A stretch of DNA of 64,000 nucleotides from Solicola gregarius. Its GTDB lineage: Bacteria; Actinomycetota; Actinomycetes; Propionibacteriales; Nocardioidaceae. Both the position numbers and the translations under genes were made by a program. Location: contig NZ_CP094970.1 in assembly GCF_025790165.1 (NCBI RefSeq), forward strand, positions 4,340,001 through 4,404,000. The letters are read 5' to 3'. The notes beneath the pieces were generated by a model. The model saw only the letters and a program-made list of their open reading frames with translations, did not search any database and was not told where the DNA came from. Positions 8,611 to 19,207 of this stretch are shown here, in pieces (within the stretch, counting starts at the first letter, position 1; every line of letters begins with the position of its first letter).

Positions 8611-10506
8611 ATGAGCATGGAAGTCACCGCGTGGACGTCGATGTACCACGCGATGCACGCGCAGGAGGAGCGACGCCCGTTCTCGCGCGCGACGCTGCGG
8701 CGGATCCTCGGGTTCGCACAACCGCACCGGTCCAAGCTGATCGCGTTCTTCGTGGTCAGCACCGTCAGCGCTGCGATGGCCGTGCTCACACCGGTCCTTG
8801 CCGGGCGTGTCGTCGACGCGATCACGGCCGGCGACGACGTCTCGGTCGTCGTCACGATCGCGCTCGTGATCGCCCTGCTTGCTGTGGGCGAGGCCGTTTT
8901 CGGCATCCTGACCCGCTGGCTCTCGGCGACGATCGGCGAGGGTCTGATCGTCGACCTGCGTACGGCGGTCTTCGACCACGTCCAGCGGATGCCGGTCGCG
9001 TTCTTCACCCGGACCCAGACGGGTGCGCTGGTCAGCCGGCTGAACAACGACGTCATCGGCGCGCAGCGGGCCTTCAGCGACACCCTCTCGGGTGTCGTCA
9101 GCAACCTGGTCAAGGTGCTGCTGACGTTCGGCGTGATGATCGCCATCTCGTGGCAGATCACCTTGCTCGCGCTCATCATGCTGCCGGTCTTCGTACTCCC
9201 GGCGAGGCTGATGGGCCGCCGCCTCGCCGCGTTGGAGCGCGAGGCGGCCAACCACAACGCGGTGATGGGCAGCCGGATGACGGAGCGGTTCTCGGCTCCT
9301 GGCGCGACCCTGATCAAGCTCTTCGGGCGTCCGGCGGACGAGTCACGCGAGTTCGCGGTACGCGCCTCACGGGTACGTGACATCGGTGTCCGCACCGCAA
9401 TGCTGCAGGTCATCTTCGTGACCGCGCTGACGCTGGTCTCGGCGCTCGCGCTCGCGTTGGTCTACGGGCTCGGCGGGTTCTACGCGCTGCGCGGCGATCT
9501 CGACGCCGGGGCGGTCGTCACCCTTGCCTTGCTGCTCACCCAGCTGTATGCGCCGCTCACCGCGCTGGCCAGTGCCCGCGTCGAGGTGATGAGTGCGCTG
9601 GTCAGCTTCGAGCGGGTCTTCGAGGTGCTCGATCTGGTCCCCCTGATCCGTGACTCCGAGGATGCCGGACCCGTTCCCGACGGTCCGATCGCGGTCGAGT
9701 TCGACAGCGTCGGCTTCGCGTATCCGTCCGCGGACAAGGTCTCACTCGCGTCGCTCGAGGAGGTCGCGTCGCTCGACACCCGTGGCGGCGAGACCGTGCT
9801 GCACGACGTCAGCTTCACGGTCGAGCCAGGAGAGCTGGTCGCGCTCGTCGGGTCGTCGGGCGCGGGCAAGTCGACCATCGCGCAGCTCGTACCCCGCCTT
9901 TACGACGCCGAGGAGGGCAGCGTGCGGTTGTCCGGCGTCGACGTACGCGAGCTGTCGGCCGATTCGCTGCGCGACGCGCTCGGCATGGTGACCCAGGACG
10001 GCCACCTGTTCCATGAGTCGCTGCGCGCCAACCTGAAGCTGGCGCACCCGGAAGCCAGCGACGACGACCTGTGGGACGTGCTGCGCAGCGTACGGCTGGA
10101 CCGCCTCGTCGCCGAGCTGCCCGACCAGCTCGACACCGTCGTGGGGGAACGCGGATACCGGTTCTCCGGCGGCGAGCGGCAGCGCATCACCATCGCGCGG
10201 CTGCTTCTCGCCGAGCCGCGGGTGGTCATCCTCGACGAGGCGACGGCCCATCTCGACTCGACGTCGGAGGCCGACGTACAGCATGCGCTGAACGTCGCAC
10301 TCGAGGGCCGGACGGCCATCGTCATCGCCCACCGGTTGTCGACCGTACGCGCGGCCGACCAGATCCTCGTGATCGAGGCCGGCCGGATCGCCGAGCGCGG
10401 TACGCACGCCGACCTGATCGCACTCGGCGGGCGGTACGAGGAGCTCTATCGCACGCAGTTCAGCGAGCAGTCGACGGACGAGGTGACGGTCGGGGCCGCC
10501 GGCTGA
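8611..10506 (+). CDS. ABC exporter, fused permease and ATPase
   Basis: The 631-residue half-transporter has an N-terminal six-helix exporter domain (about residues 45-325) and a C-terminal nucleotide-binding domain. The latter has Walker A GSSGAGKST near 413-421, signature FSGGERQR near 519 and Walker B VVILDEAT near 538. It should act as a homodimer exporting a drug, lipid or peptide; the substrate is not evident. ATG 8611 follows GAGGGG. It is apparently monocistronic, with a strong inverted repeat 24 bases after its stop. Confidence 0.92.
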   Translation: MSMEVTAWTSMYHAMHAQEERRPFSRATLRRILGFAQPHRSKLIAFFVVSTVSAAMAVLTPVLAGRVVDAITAGDDVSVVVTIALVIALLAVGEAVFGILTRWLSATIGEGLIVDLRTAVFDHVQRMPVAFFTRTQTGALVSRLNNDVIGAQRAFSDTLSGVVSNLVKVLLTFGVMIAISWQITLLALIMLPVFVLPARLMGRRLAALEREAANHNAVMGSRMTERFSAPGATLIKLFGRPADESREFAVRASRVRDIGVRTAMLQVIFVTALTLVSALALALVYGLGGFYALRGDLDAGAVVTLALLLTQLYAPLTALASARVEVMSALVSFERVFEVLDLVPLIRDSEDAGPVPDGPIAVEFDSVGFAYPSADKVSLASLEEVASLDTRGGETVLHDVSFTVEPGELVALVGSSGAGKSTIAQLVPRLYDAEEGSVRLSGVDVRELSADSLRDALGMVTQDGHLFHESLRANLKLAHPEASDDDLWDVLRSVRLDRLVAELPDQLDTVVGERGYRFSGGERQRITIARLLLAEPRVVILDEATAHLDSTSEADVQHALNVALEGRTAIVIAHRLSTVRAADQILVIEAGRIAERGTHADLIALGGRYEELYRTQFSEQSTDEVTVGAAG

Positions 10507-10529
10507 GGTTTCCGAGCCACCCGCCCCGC

Positions 10530-10586
10530 TGGGCATGACGTTCGGGTGGGCTTTCGCGGCGTGTCGCGACTCGAACGTCATGCCCA
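10530..10586. terminator. 15-bp perfect inverted repeat after the ABC gene
   Basis: Arms TGGGCATGACGTTCG (10530-10544) and their exact complement (10572-10586) enclose a 27-base loop. It is probably the terminator of the ABC gene, though there is no T-run and the loop is long; an operator for the next gene is the alternative. Confidence 0.6.
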
Positions 10587-10598
10587 CGGGGGTGGACG

Positions 10599-12584
10599 GT
10601 GCCCGTACGCGGTGCTTCGATGGCCGGTATGTCCTCGTCACGTTCGGTCACTGCTCCCACTGTGCGTAGCGTCGTCGCCGCCGCTGCCGCACTTCTCGTC
10701 GCTGCGCTGCTCGTCGTAGCGGGTTCTCCGCGGTCCGCGGATGCGCAGCCCGCCACGGCCGACGGCGACGTCACCCCGCTGCAGGTCTCGGGCCCGCCCG
10801 AGGAGAGCCTCAACCTGATCGTGCTCGGCGACGGATACACCGCCGACGAGCTGGACGACTACTACGCCGACGTCGACAAGCACCTGAACGTGCTCTGGAG
10901 CATCGAGCCGTTCCGCAGCTACCGCAACTACATCAACGTCTACCGGGTCGACGTCGCGTCCGCCGAGTCCGGCATCAGCTGTGACCCCGACGATGGCAAC
11001 GTGCGCCGCGACACCGCGCTCACCCTCGAGTACGCCGAGCAGTGCCCCGCCGACCCGAACGCCCGCGGCATCACGTTCGGCGAGGGCGGTAGCGAGGCAC
11101 TGGAGGCGTACGTCGACGAGATCCCTGGCGTCACGCCGCAGAACCGACAGACGCTGACGCTCGCCAACACCGGTACGTACGGCGGAATCGGCGGTCGCAA
11201 CGCGACGACATCGGGTGGCAACTCGCTGGGCCCGTACATCACGCCACACGAGCTCGGGCATTCCCTCGGTGAGCTGCAGGACGAGTACCCGTACTACGAC
11301 CGCGGCGTGCCCGGCGATCCGTACACCGACGAGGAGCCCGACTCGGCACACCACACCACCCTGACGAGCGGTCAGCTGCGGAGCCAGCACAAGAAGTGGT
11401 GGCGTTGGCTCGGCGAGGAGAGCCTGTCCGGTGGCCGCATCGGCCGTTACGAGAGTGGCATGTACGCCTGCTGCGACATCTGGCGGCCGAGCAGGCACTC
11501 GATGATGCGGTGGCTCGCGTACCCGTTCGACCAGGTCAGCCGCGAGGTGATGACGCGCCAGATCTCCGGTCGCCGCGACCTGTCGCAGCTCGCGGCGGAT
11601 GCGACGCCTGCGGGTGACGTGGCGCCGAACGATGTGCTGTGGGTGGAGACCCCGCATCCCACGTACCACGATCTCGACGTGCGTTGGTCGGTCGGCGGCG
11701 AGGACGTCGGCGGCACTGATGGTGCGCGGAACCTCGATCTCTCCGAGCTCGACGTCGAGGCGGGGGAGGAAGTCACGGTCGACGTCTCCGACCCGACCGA
11801 GTTCGTGCGCGATCCGGCGCTCCGCGAATCCGCCGCGATGTCGTTCTCGCGCACGTGGACCGTCGGGGAGTCGGCGCCGCCGGCCGATGACGAGCTGGCG
11901 TTCTCGGCGTCCACGCCGACCGAGCGGCAGGTCGGTGGCGAGGACGTCGTCTTCGCAGAGACGACGCACCCGGGCGGAGTAGAGCCCGACGTCCGCTGGA
12001 CCCTCGACGGTGACCCGATCGATGACGCGGATGGCAGCGGCAGTGTCGATCTCGGGTCCCTCGATCTCGCGGCCGGTACGTACGAGCTGACCGCGACGTT
12101 GCTCGACGGCGGCGCCCCCGTCGACGAGCGCCGCTGGACCGTCGACAACGTCGCGCCAACCGTCGAGGCCGATCTCTCGCGGCCGTTCAAGCGGATCGGC
12201 ATCCCGCGCCGCGCGCCGCTGCGGATCTACCGCAACGACCTCACCATGGGACTCGACCCCTCCGACGACCAGGAAGGCTATGTCGTTGCGGAGTTCCGTC
12301 TCGACGGCGACGGCTGGCACCACTACTACGGCTGGCCGGATGCGCCCGAAGGCACGCCGTTCCACTTCACGCCGCGAGGGACGACGATCAAGGAGCTCGT
12401 GTACGGCGCACTGAGCCCGGGCGGCATGTCGTGGGCGCCGTTCGAGAAGCGCAAGCCCGGGTACGGGCACCATCGAGTCGAGTACCGCGCCGTCGACGCC
12501 GCCGGCAACATCGGTGAGGTCACGTCGTTCCGGTTCGTCGTCGTACCGGACGAGAAGCACGCGGCCGAGAGGCCCCGACGCTGA
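10599..12584 (+). CDS. secreted M64 family metallopeptidase
   Basis: The product of up to 661 residues has an N-terminal signal peptide (AAAALLVAALLVVAG, ending near ADAQ). The M64 (IgA-peptidase-like) domain contains the zinc motif HELGHSLGELQDEY beginning at about residue 217, and NLIVLGDGYTADEL near the start of the catalytic region. The C-terminal half contains two immunoglobulin-like repeats (around LDVRWSVGGEDVGG and PDVRWTLDGDPIDD). It is probably an extracellular protease. GTG 10599, ATG 10620 and ATG 10629 are all possible starts; the last gives the cleanest signal peptide. Confidence 0.88.
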   Translation: MPVRGASMAGMSSSRSVTAPTVRSVVAAAAALLVAALLVVAGSPRSADAQPATADGDVTPLQVSGPPEESLNLIVLGDGYTADELDDYYADVDKHLNVLWSIEPFRSYRNYINVYRVDVASAESGISCDPDDGNVRRDTALTLEYAEQCPADPNARGITFGEGGSEALEAYVDEIPGVTPQNRQTLTLANTGTYGGIGGRNATTSGGNSLGPYITPHELGHSLGELQDEYPYYDRGVPGDPYTDEEPDSAHHTTLTSGQLRSQHKKWWRWLGEESLSGGRIGRYESGMYACCDIWRPSRHSMMRWLAYPFDQVSREVMTRQISGRRDLSQLAADATPAGDVAPNDVLWVETPHPTYHDLDVRWSVGGEDVGGTDGARNLDLSELDVEAGEEVTVDVSDPTEFVRDPALRESAAMSFSRTWTVGESAPPADDELAFSASTPTERQVGGEDVVFAETTHPGGVEPDVRWTLDGDPIDDADGSGSVDLGSLDLAAGTYELTATLLDGGAPVDERRWTVDNVAPTVEADLSRPFKRIGIPRRAPLRIYRNDLTMGLDPSDDQEGYVVAEFRLDGDGWHHYYGWPDAPEGTPFHFTPRGTTIKELVYGALSPGGMSWAPFEKRKPGYGHHRVEYRAVDAAGNIGEVTSFRFVVVPDEKHAAERPRR

Positions 12585-12603
12585 CCATGGCGGGATCCCG
12601 AGG

Positions 12604-12771
12604 CTAGGGCATGTCCGCAAACCCCCGTCGGCTCGCGTGCCTCGGCATCACGACCGGCTGCGTTGCGATCGCTCCAGGGAGGATCCAGCTCCATGCTCGC
12701 TCCCGCGCCTTGCCGGATCGCGCGCCGAGACCCGCTCCCTGATCGACGCGGATTTGCGGGACACGCCCTAG
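12604..12771. mobile_element. CTAG-bounded miniature inverted-repeat element, copy 1
   Basis: The 168-bp segment begins and ends with CTAG. Its ends are imperfect terminal inverted repeats: CTAGGGCATGTCCGCAAA at the left and TTTGCGGGACACGCCCTAG at the right. The core (GGCTCGCGTG..., CGCTCCCGCGCCTTGCC, GAGACCCGCTCCCT) is clearly homologous to the copy at 25953-26121. It has no coding capacity. The right CTAG supplies the TAG stop of the minus-strand gene at 12768. Confidence 0.75.
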
Positions 12772-13124
12772 TGCGTGAGGAGTACCTTGAGCGCGACCAG
12801 CACGAGGCCGAGAACGAGGTTGACGGTCATCGCGAGAGCGACCATCCGCCGGACCGCCCCGGTCGAGAGCGCCGACGCCGCAGCCCAGGCGGTCTGCCCG
12901 ACAACGGCAACTCCCAGCCCGAGCCAGGCGCTGCTCGCGTCCGACAACCCTGCCATCGCACCGATGGCGACCGCCACCGCCGGCGGGACAACGGCTCCGG
13001 CGATCGGCCACTCCCGCCCCGCCGCCCGACGAATCGTTGCTCGTCCTGCGCGGCTGAACGCGTGCGTCGTGCCGAACACGTCGCTACGTCGATCCTGGCT
13101 TCCGTTCGTTCGCGAGTGGCGCAA
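12768..13124 (-). CDS. small membrane protein, probably 5'-truncated
   Basis: Up to 118 codons encode two or three hydrophobic segments (GAVVPPAVAVAIGAMAGL, LGLGVAVVGQTAWAAASAL, MVALAMTVNLVLGLVLVALK), preceded by a basic SRAGRATIRRA stretch. The only start in the open frame is a poor TTG (13122-13124), just inside the inverted repeat 13109-13173, and a stop lies 18 bases further upstream. This looks like the C-terminal part of a longer membrane protein whose 5' end was lost. I do not recognise the family. Confidence 0.5.
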   Translation of the reverse strand: MRHSRTNGSQDRRSDVFGTTHAFSRAGRATIRRAAGREWPIAGAVVPPAVAVAIGAMAGLSDASSAWLGLGVAVVGQTAWAAASALSTGAVRRMVALAMTVNLVLGLVLVALKVLLTH

Positions 13125-13173
13125 GTCCCTTACTGAAGCGCCTTACTAGCAACGGATCTGCGCCACTCGCGAA
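13109..13173. repeat. 15-bp perfect inverted repeat
   Basis: Arms TTCGCGAGTGGCGCA (13109-13123) and their exact complement (13159-13173) surround 35 bases containing CCTTACT twice. It overlaps the 5' end of the truncated membrane-protein gene and lies upstream of the SulP gene. It may be an insertion that truncated the former or a regulatory structure. Confidence 0.6.
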
Positions 13174-13341
13174 GGTACGAGCACCCCAGTACTCCTCCGT
13201 CGCATCGGTCGGTCTGCACCGACGTACACGGGAATGACGAAAGGCGGGAAGCCGACAAAACGCCCCACTCACGCACCCGCGACCAGCACACCCGCACCTT
13301 AGGGTTGGGGACGGGTCGAATCGAGATGTGGCGGTGGTCGA

Positions 13342-15087
13342 GTGGCGGCAGCGTGGATGCGCCGGCTCCGTGAGCGCGCCGTTGGCGCCGTCGGGGGTGC
13401 CCGGCGGGTGAGGGACATCGACCGCGCGAAGCTGAAGGCCGACACGTCGGCCGGTGTCGTGCTCGGGGTGGAGAGCGTTCCGGACGGTCTCGCCAGCGGC
13501 ATCCTGGCCGGCGTCAACCCGCTCGCGGGTTTGTACGCGTACCTCTTCGGCATGGTCGGTGCGGCCGCATTCACCAGTAGTGCGCTGATGGCGGTGCAGT
13601 CCACGGGCGCAATGGCGCTGATCGTCGCCGACACCGACCTCGCCGCGCGCGACGACCCCGACCGGGCGCTGTTCACCCTTGCGGTGTTGACGGGCGTCGT
13701 CATGATCGTCGCGGGCCTGGTACGCGGAGGCGCGCTCCTGCGGTTCGTACCGACGGCGGTGATGACGGGGTTCGTCACCGCCGTCGGCATCAACATCGTG
13801 CTCGGGCAGCTGAGCAACTTCACCGGGTACGACGCACCGGGCGCGAACCGGGTGCTTCGCGCCGTCAACCTGGTTCTGCATCCGTGGCGGGTGGACGGGT
13901 GGACCGTTGTGGTGGGCGCTGTGTCGATCGTCCTGATCGTGCTCTTGCGCCGAACCCGGCTGCGGTCGCTCGGTCTCGTGGTCGCGATCATCATCGGGTC
14001 GGCGCTGGCGGCCGTCATCGATGCGGCCGGCGGGTCGATCGCGCTCGTCGGCGACCTGGCGGATCTCCCGCGGGCGTTACCGGCTCCGCGCCTTCCCGTC
14101 CCTAGTGAGGCACTCGCCCTGCTGCTGCCCGCCCTGTCGCTCGCCTTCGTCGGTCTGGTCCAGGGCGCCGCGGTGTCGAGCGGTGTGCCGAACCCCGACG
14201 GCCGGCCCGCCGATGCGTCGCGCGACTTCATCGGACAGGGTGCGGGAAACGTCGTCGCGGGTCTCTTCCAGGGCATGCCGGTCGGCGGCTCGATGTCGGC
14301 ATCGGGTCTCGCACAGTCCGCCGGCGCGAGGAGCCGGATGGCGTTGTTCGCTGCCGGAGTCGTCATGGCCGTGGTGATCGTCGCCCTCGGCGGGGTTGTA
14401 GGGCATGTGGCGATGCCGGCGCTCGCTGCGTTGCTGATCGTGGTCGGCATCGCGACGATCAAGCCCAGCCAGGTCATGTCGGTGGTGCGTACGGGTCCGT
14501 TGCAGACGACCGTGCTCGTGGTGACACTGGTCATGACCCTGGTGATTCCGCTGCAGTACGCGGTGTTGGCCGGCGTCGGCCTCGCGATCGTCCTGCACGT
14601 CGCCGAGCAGTCCAACCGGGTGGCGCTTCGCCAGATCGAGGTGGCACCGGACGGCCGGCTGCACGAGTCGGAACCACCCGGCATGCTCGAAGCGGCCAGC
14701 GTCGTGGTGCTGCAGCCGTACGGCAGCCTGTTCTTCGCCAGCGCGCCCGTGCTGAGGGGACAGCTGCCCGTCGTCACGGGCAGGAGCCGACCCGCCGTGG
14801 TGGTCATCCGCCTGCGCGGCGTCGACCAGCTCGGCCTGTCCATCATCGATGTACTCCGCCAGTACGGGCGCGCACTGCAGGCGCACGGCTGCGTACTGAA
14901 GCTCATCGTCGCAAGCGATCGCGTACTCCACCAGCTCCGCACGGAGCGTGTGCTGGGTGAGCTCGGCGAGGACAACGTCTACCGGGGCACCGAGTGGCTG
15001 GGCGATGCCGTACGACGCGCACACGCGGATGCGACCGACGAGCTCGCATCGTTCGGCCCTGACCCCGGAACCGAGAAGGGGCACTAG
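13342..15087 (+). CDS. SulP-family anion transporter with STAS domain
   Basis: The 581-residue protein has about eleven transmembrane helices (residues 35-430). They include the SulP blocks VPDGLASGILAGVNPLAGLY and GVPNPDGR...FIGQGAGN...GMPVGGSMSASG. A C-terminal STAS domain (about 455-560, VVVIRLRGVDQLGLSIIDVL) follows. It should carry sulfate, bicarbonate or another anion. GTG 13342 is taken as start; ATG 13357 is possible. Its TAG stop (15085-15087) is part of the CTAG that opens the element at 15084-15251. Confidence 0.88.
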   Translation: MAAAWMRRLRERAVGAVGGARRVRDIDRAKLKADTSAGVVLGVESVPDGLASGILAGVNPLAGLYAYLFGMVGAAAFTSSALMAVQSTGAMALIVADTDLAARDDPDRALFTLAVLTGVVMIVAGLVRGGALLRFVPTAVMTGFVTAVGINIVLGQLSNFTGYDAPGANRVLRAVNLVLHPWRVDGWTVVVGAVSIVLIVLLRRTRLRSLGLVVAIIIGSALAAVIDAAGGSIALVGDLADLPRALPAPRLPVPSEALALLLPALSLAFVGLVQGAAVSSGVPNPDGRPADASRDFIGQGAGNVVAGLFQGMPVGGSMSASGLAQSAGARSRMALFAAGVVMAVVIVALGGVVGHVAMPALAALLIVVGIATIKPSQVMSVVRTGPLQTTVLVVTLVMTLVIPLQYAVLAGVGLAIVLHVAEQSNRVALRQIEVAPDGRLHESEPPGMLEAASVVVLQPYGSLFFASAPVLRGQLPVVTGRSRPAVVVIRLRGVDQLGLSIIDVLRQYGRALQAHGCVLKLIVASDRVLHQLRTERVLGELGEDNVYRGTEWLGDAVRRAHADATDELASFGPDPGTEKGH

Positions 15088-15251
15088 TGCCCTGCGTTCG
15101 AAATGGCTTTACGGAAGGCGTCGTCCAGGTGGATGCACCCGCAAGGCCGAGGAGGAAAGTCATAGTGGGCCCTATTTCCGACGACGAGAACGCCGCGGGG
15201 CGCCGCCTGGGCGGCGAAGGACGTCAAGGTATTTCGAACGCAGGGCACTAG
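15084..15251. mobile_element. CTAG-bounded miniature inverted-repeat element, copy 2
   Basis: The 168-bp element has perfect 21-bp terminal inverted repeats: the left end starts CTAGTGCCCTGCGTTCG (15084-15104) and the exact complement is at 15231-15251. Its length equals copy 1. The core is diverged, with limited similarity (a GGCCTTGC block) to copies 1 and 3 in the reverse orientation. The left CTAG holds the stop of the SulP gene. No transposase is encoded. Confidence 0.78.
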
Positions 15252-15301
15252 AGTCGAGGCGGCGAAGGCAGAAGCCAATGTACGCGAACGAGAGGCTGCA
15301 G

Positions 15302-17065
<1,764 letters not shown>

Positions 17066-17068
<3 letters not shown>

Positions 17069-17082
17069 GCAGACCCGACCTG
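17066..17082. repeat. solo end of a CTAG-type element
   Basis: TAGGCAGACCCGACCTG directly overlaps the stop codon of the GH15 gene. It is identical to 25014-25030 and closely matches the right terminal repeat of the element at 25953-26121 (GCAGACACGACCTAG). It is read as an excision footprint or truncated copy. Confidence 0.5.
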
Positions 17083-17101
17083 AGCGTGATGCACTGGAGG
17101 C

Positions 17102-17668
17102 ATGGACGTACGCGCGGTCGCAGACGCCATGCGGGCGATGGACCGGCGCGAGTTCCTGCCGAAGGCACAGCGCCCCTGGGCGGGTGAGGACCGCCCCCTC
17201 GCGATCGGCGGCGGACAGACCAACTCCCAGCCGACGACCGTGCTCAACCAGATCGTGCTGCTCGACGTACGCGAGGGGGCTCGGGTCCTCGACGTCGGCG
17301 CCGGCTCCGGCTGGACGACCGCGATCGTGGCGTACCTCGTCGGGGCCACGGGGCAGGTGATCGGCGTCGAGATCGACGAGGCCATCGCGGCGTGGGGTGG
17401 CGGGAACGTCGCTCGGCGCGGAATGCCGTGGGCGGAGTATCACCGGACGCAGGAGGGGGTGCTGGGCTGGCCGGACGAGGCACCGTACGACCGGATCCTC
17501 GTCTCGGCGGAGGCGCGTACGATCCCGCCGCCGCTCGTCGACCAGCTCGGCGATGACGGCACGATGGTGGTCGTCGTGAACGGCGTCATGCTCCGCGTGC
17601 GGCGCGAACACGGGTCGGAGCCGACGGTCACCGAGCACGGCCACTACCGCTTCGTCCCGTTGCGCTGA
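17102..17668 (+). CDS. protein-L-isoaspartate O-methyltransferase-like protein
   Basis: The 188-residue class I SAM methyltransferase has the PIMT motifs REFLPKAQRPWAGEDRPLAI, GGGQTNSQPTT (substrate-binding loop) and the SAM-binding LDVGAGSGWTTAIVAYLVG. It should repair isoaspartyl residues in aged proteins. It is slightly shorter than typical Pcm proteins, and ATG 17102 is the only reasonable start. It stands alone 33 bases after the GH15 gene. Confidence 0.82.
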   Translation: MDVRAVADAMRAMDRREFLPKAQRPWAGEDRPLAIGGGQTNSQPTTVLNQIVLLDVREGARVLDVGAGSGWTTAIVAYLVGATGQVIGVEIDEAIAAWGGGNVARRGMPWAEYHRTQEGVLGWPDEAPYDRILVSAEARTIPPPLVDQLGDDGTMVVVVNGVMLRVRREHGSEPTVTEHGHYRFVPLR

Positions 17669-17675
17669 CCGACCG

Positions 17676-17863
17676 CTAGCGGTAGAGCGTCGAGAGGACG
17701 ACCGCGCGTAACCGTTCGGACTTCTCCGCATTCCACCCGTCCGGCCGCCCGAGCGCTGCCCCGGCCCTCATCAGGAAGGCACGTACCGTGCTCAGGCGTC
17801 GCTCCCCGAAGGCGTCACCTAACCAGCCCCTCAGTGCGCCGGTTGCGGCGGTGTGGGCATCGG
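17676..17863 (-). pseudogene. frameshifted small gene or fragment downstream of arginine deiminase
   Basis: An ATG at 17857-17859 follows a near-perfect AGAAGGAG ribosome-binding site but encodes only MPTPPQPAH before TGA. A different frame then stays open to TAG at 17676-17678, with strongly GC-biased third positions and protein-like sequence (ALRGWLGDAFGERRLSTVRA, GRPDGWNAEKSERLRAVVLS). That frame has no upstream start. A single-base shift after the ninth codon would join them into a protein of about 60 residues. The family is not recognised. Confidence 0.45.
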
Positions 17864-17928
17864 TGCTCCTTCTCGATCGTGGGTCGGGTTCAGTCTGAGC
17901 TGGTTGCGCTGATTCAGGCTGCGCTGAC

Positions 17929-19182
17929 TCAATACGTGACCGGGTCGCGGATGATCGGGCAGGTCATGCAGTGGCCACCGCCGCGGCCTCGCCCGAGCTC
18001 GGCGCCGACGATGGTGATCACCTCGACGCCGGCCTTGCGCAGCAACGTGTTGGTGAGCGTGTTGCGGTCGTAGGTGAACACGACACCAGGGGACAGCGCG
18101 ACGGCGTTGTTGCCGCTGTCCCACTGCTGGCGCTCCGACTGGTACGCGTCGCCGCCGGTCTCGACGACGCGTAGCTCGGGTAGGCCGAGCGACTCGGCGA
18201 CCACGTCGACGAACGGTGTCGTCTCGTGGTCGGTGATGTTGATGTCCTTGGCGTTGTCGCCGGGTCGCAGCGAGAACGTGTGCACGGCGTCCATGATCGT
18301 CGGGAACAGCGTGACGATGTCGCGATCGGCGAACGTGAACACCGTGTCCAGGTGCATTGCGGCGCGTAGCTTGGGCATGCCCGCCACGACGACGCGCTCG
18401 GCGGCGCCCTGCTCGAACAGTGCCGACGCGACCTGGGTGATCGCCTGGCGCGACGTACGCTCGCTCATGCCCATCAGCACGACGCCGTTGCCGACGGGCA
18501 TGATGTCTCCGCCCTCGAAGGTCGCCTGTCCCCAGTCGACGTCGGGGTCGCCCCACCAGACGGTTGCGCCGACGAAGTCCGGGTGGAACTGGTAGATCGC
18601 CTTCATCAGCAGGGTTTCGTCATGTCGCGCGGGCCAGTAGAGCGGGTTCAGGGTCACCCCGCCGTACAGCCAGCACGTCGTGTCGCGGGTGTAGAGCGTG
18701 TTGGGCAGCGGAGGCATCAGATACTCGCGTACGCCTGCCGACTCGCGGGCGAGGGCGATGTACGCGGGTCTGAAGTCGTCGGGCAGATCGCTGGTGGCGA
18801 GGCCACCGATGAGGTACTCCGCGAGCTGCCGGGGGTCCAGCGACTCGAGGAACGCACGAGTGTCGTCGACCAGGCCGAGCCCGACCTCGTTCGCGACGAT
18901 CTTGCGGTCGAGCAGCCACGCTCTCGCTTCTGGGTCGCGCATGGTCTCGGTCAGCAAGTCATGCAGCTCGACTACCTCGACCCCTCGCGTCGTCAGCTTG
19001 TTGACGAAGTCGGCGTGATCGCGTTGGGCGTTCTCGACCCACATGACGTCATCGAAGAGGAGGTCGTCGTTGTTGCTCGGGGTGAGGCGCCGGTGTGCGA
19101 GACCGGGCGCGCAGACGAGCACTTTGCGGAGCGTGCCCACCTCCGAGTGGACGCCGTACGCTGCGCTGGGGGCATCGGTCAT
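17929..19182 (-). CDS. arcA: arginine deiminase
   Basis: The 417-residue enzyme converts L-arginine to citrulline and ammonia. It starts [17 protein letters not shown] and contains [25 protein letters not shown] and a C-terminal [10 protein letters not shown], in which Cys405 is the expected nucleophile. ATG 19180-19182 follows AAAGGAA. It lies 25 bases after arcD on the same strand, forming a transporter-enzyme pair. No carbamoyltransferase (arcB) or carbamate kinase (arcC) gene is nearby, so the ATP-yielding half of the pathway is not shown here. Confidence 0.95.
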   Translation of the reverse strand: MTDAPSAAYGVHSEVGTLRKVLVCAPGLAHRRLTPSNNDDLLFDDVMWVENAQRDHADFVNKLTTRGVEVVELHDLLTETMRDPEARAWLLDRKIVANEVGLGLVDDTRAFLESLDPRQLAEYLIGGLATSDLPDDFRPAYIALARESAGVREYLMPPLPNTLYTRDTTCWLYGGVTLNPLYWPARHDETLLMKAIYQFHPDFVGATVWWGDPDVDWGQATFEGGDIMPVGNGVVLMGMSERTSRQAITQVASALFEQGAAERVVVAGMPKLRAAMHLDTVFTFADRDIVTLFPTIMDAVHTFSLRPGDNAKDINITDHETTPFVDVVAESLGLPELRVVETGGDAYQSERQQWDSGNNAVALSPGVVFTYDRNTLTNTLLRKAGVEVITIVGAELGRGRGGGHCMTCPIIRDPVTY

Positions 19183-19207
19183 GGGCAGTTCCTTTCTACA
19201 AGGCGGG

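Noticed and set aside
10638-12620. 660-codon open frame antisense to the M64 peptidase
   Set aside because: High GC third positions keep the antisense frame open; the sequence is low-complexity and has no recognisable domain, while the plus strand has a zinc peptidase motif.
12604-15251. A composite transposon formed by elements 1 and 2 around the SulP gene
   Set aside because: The two elements have different end sequences and cores, and no transposase lies between them.
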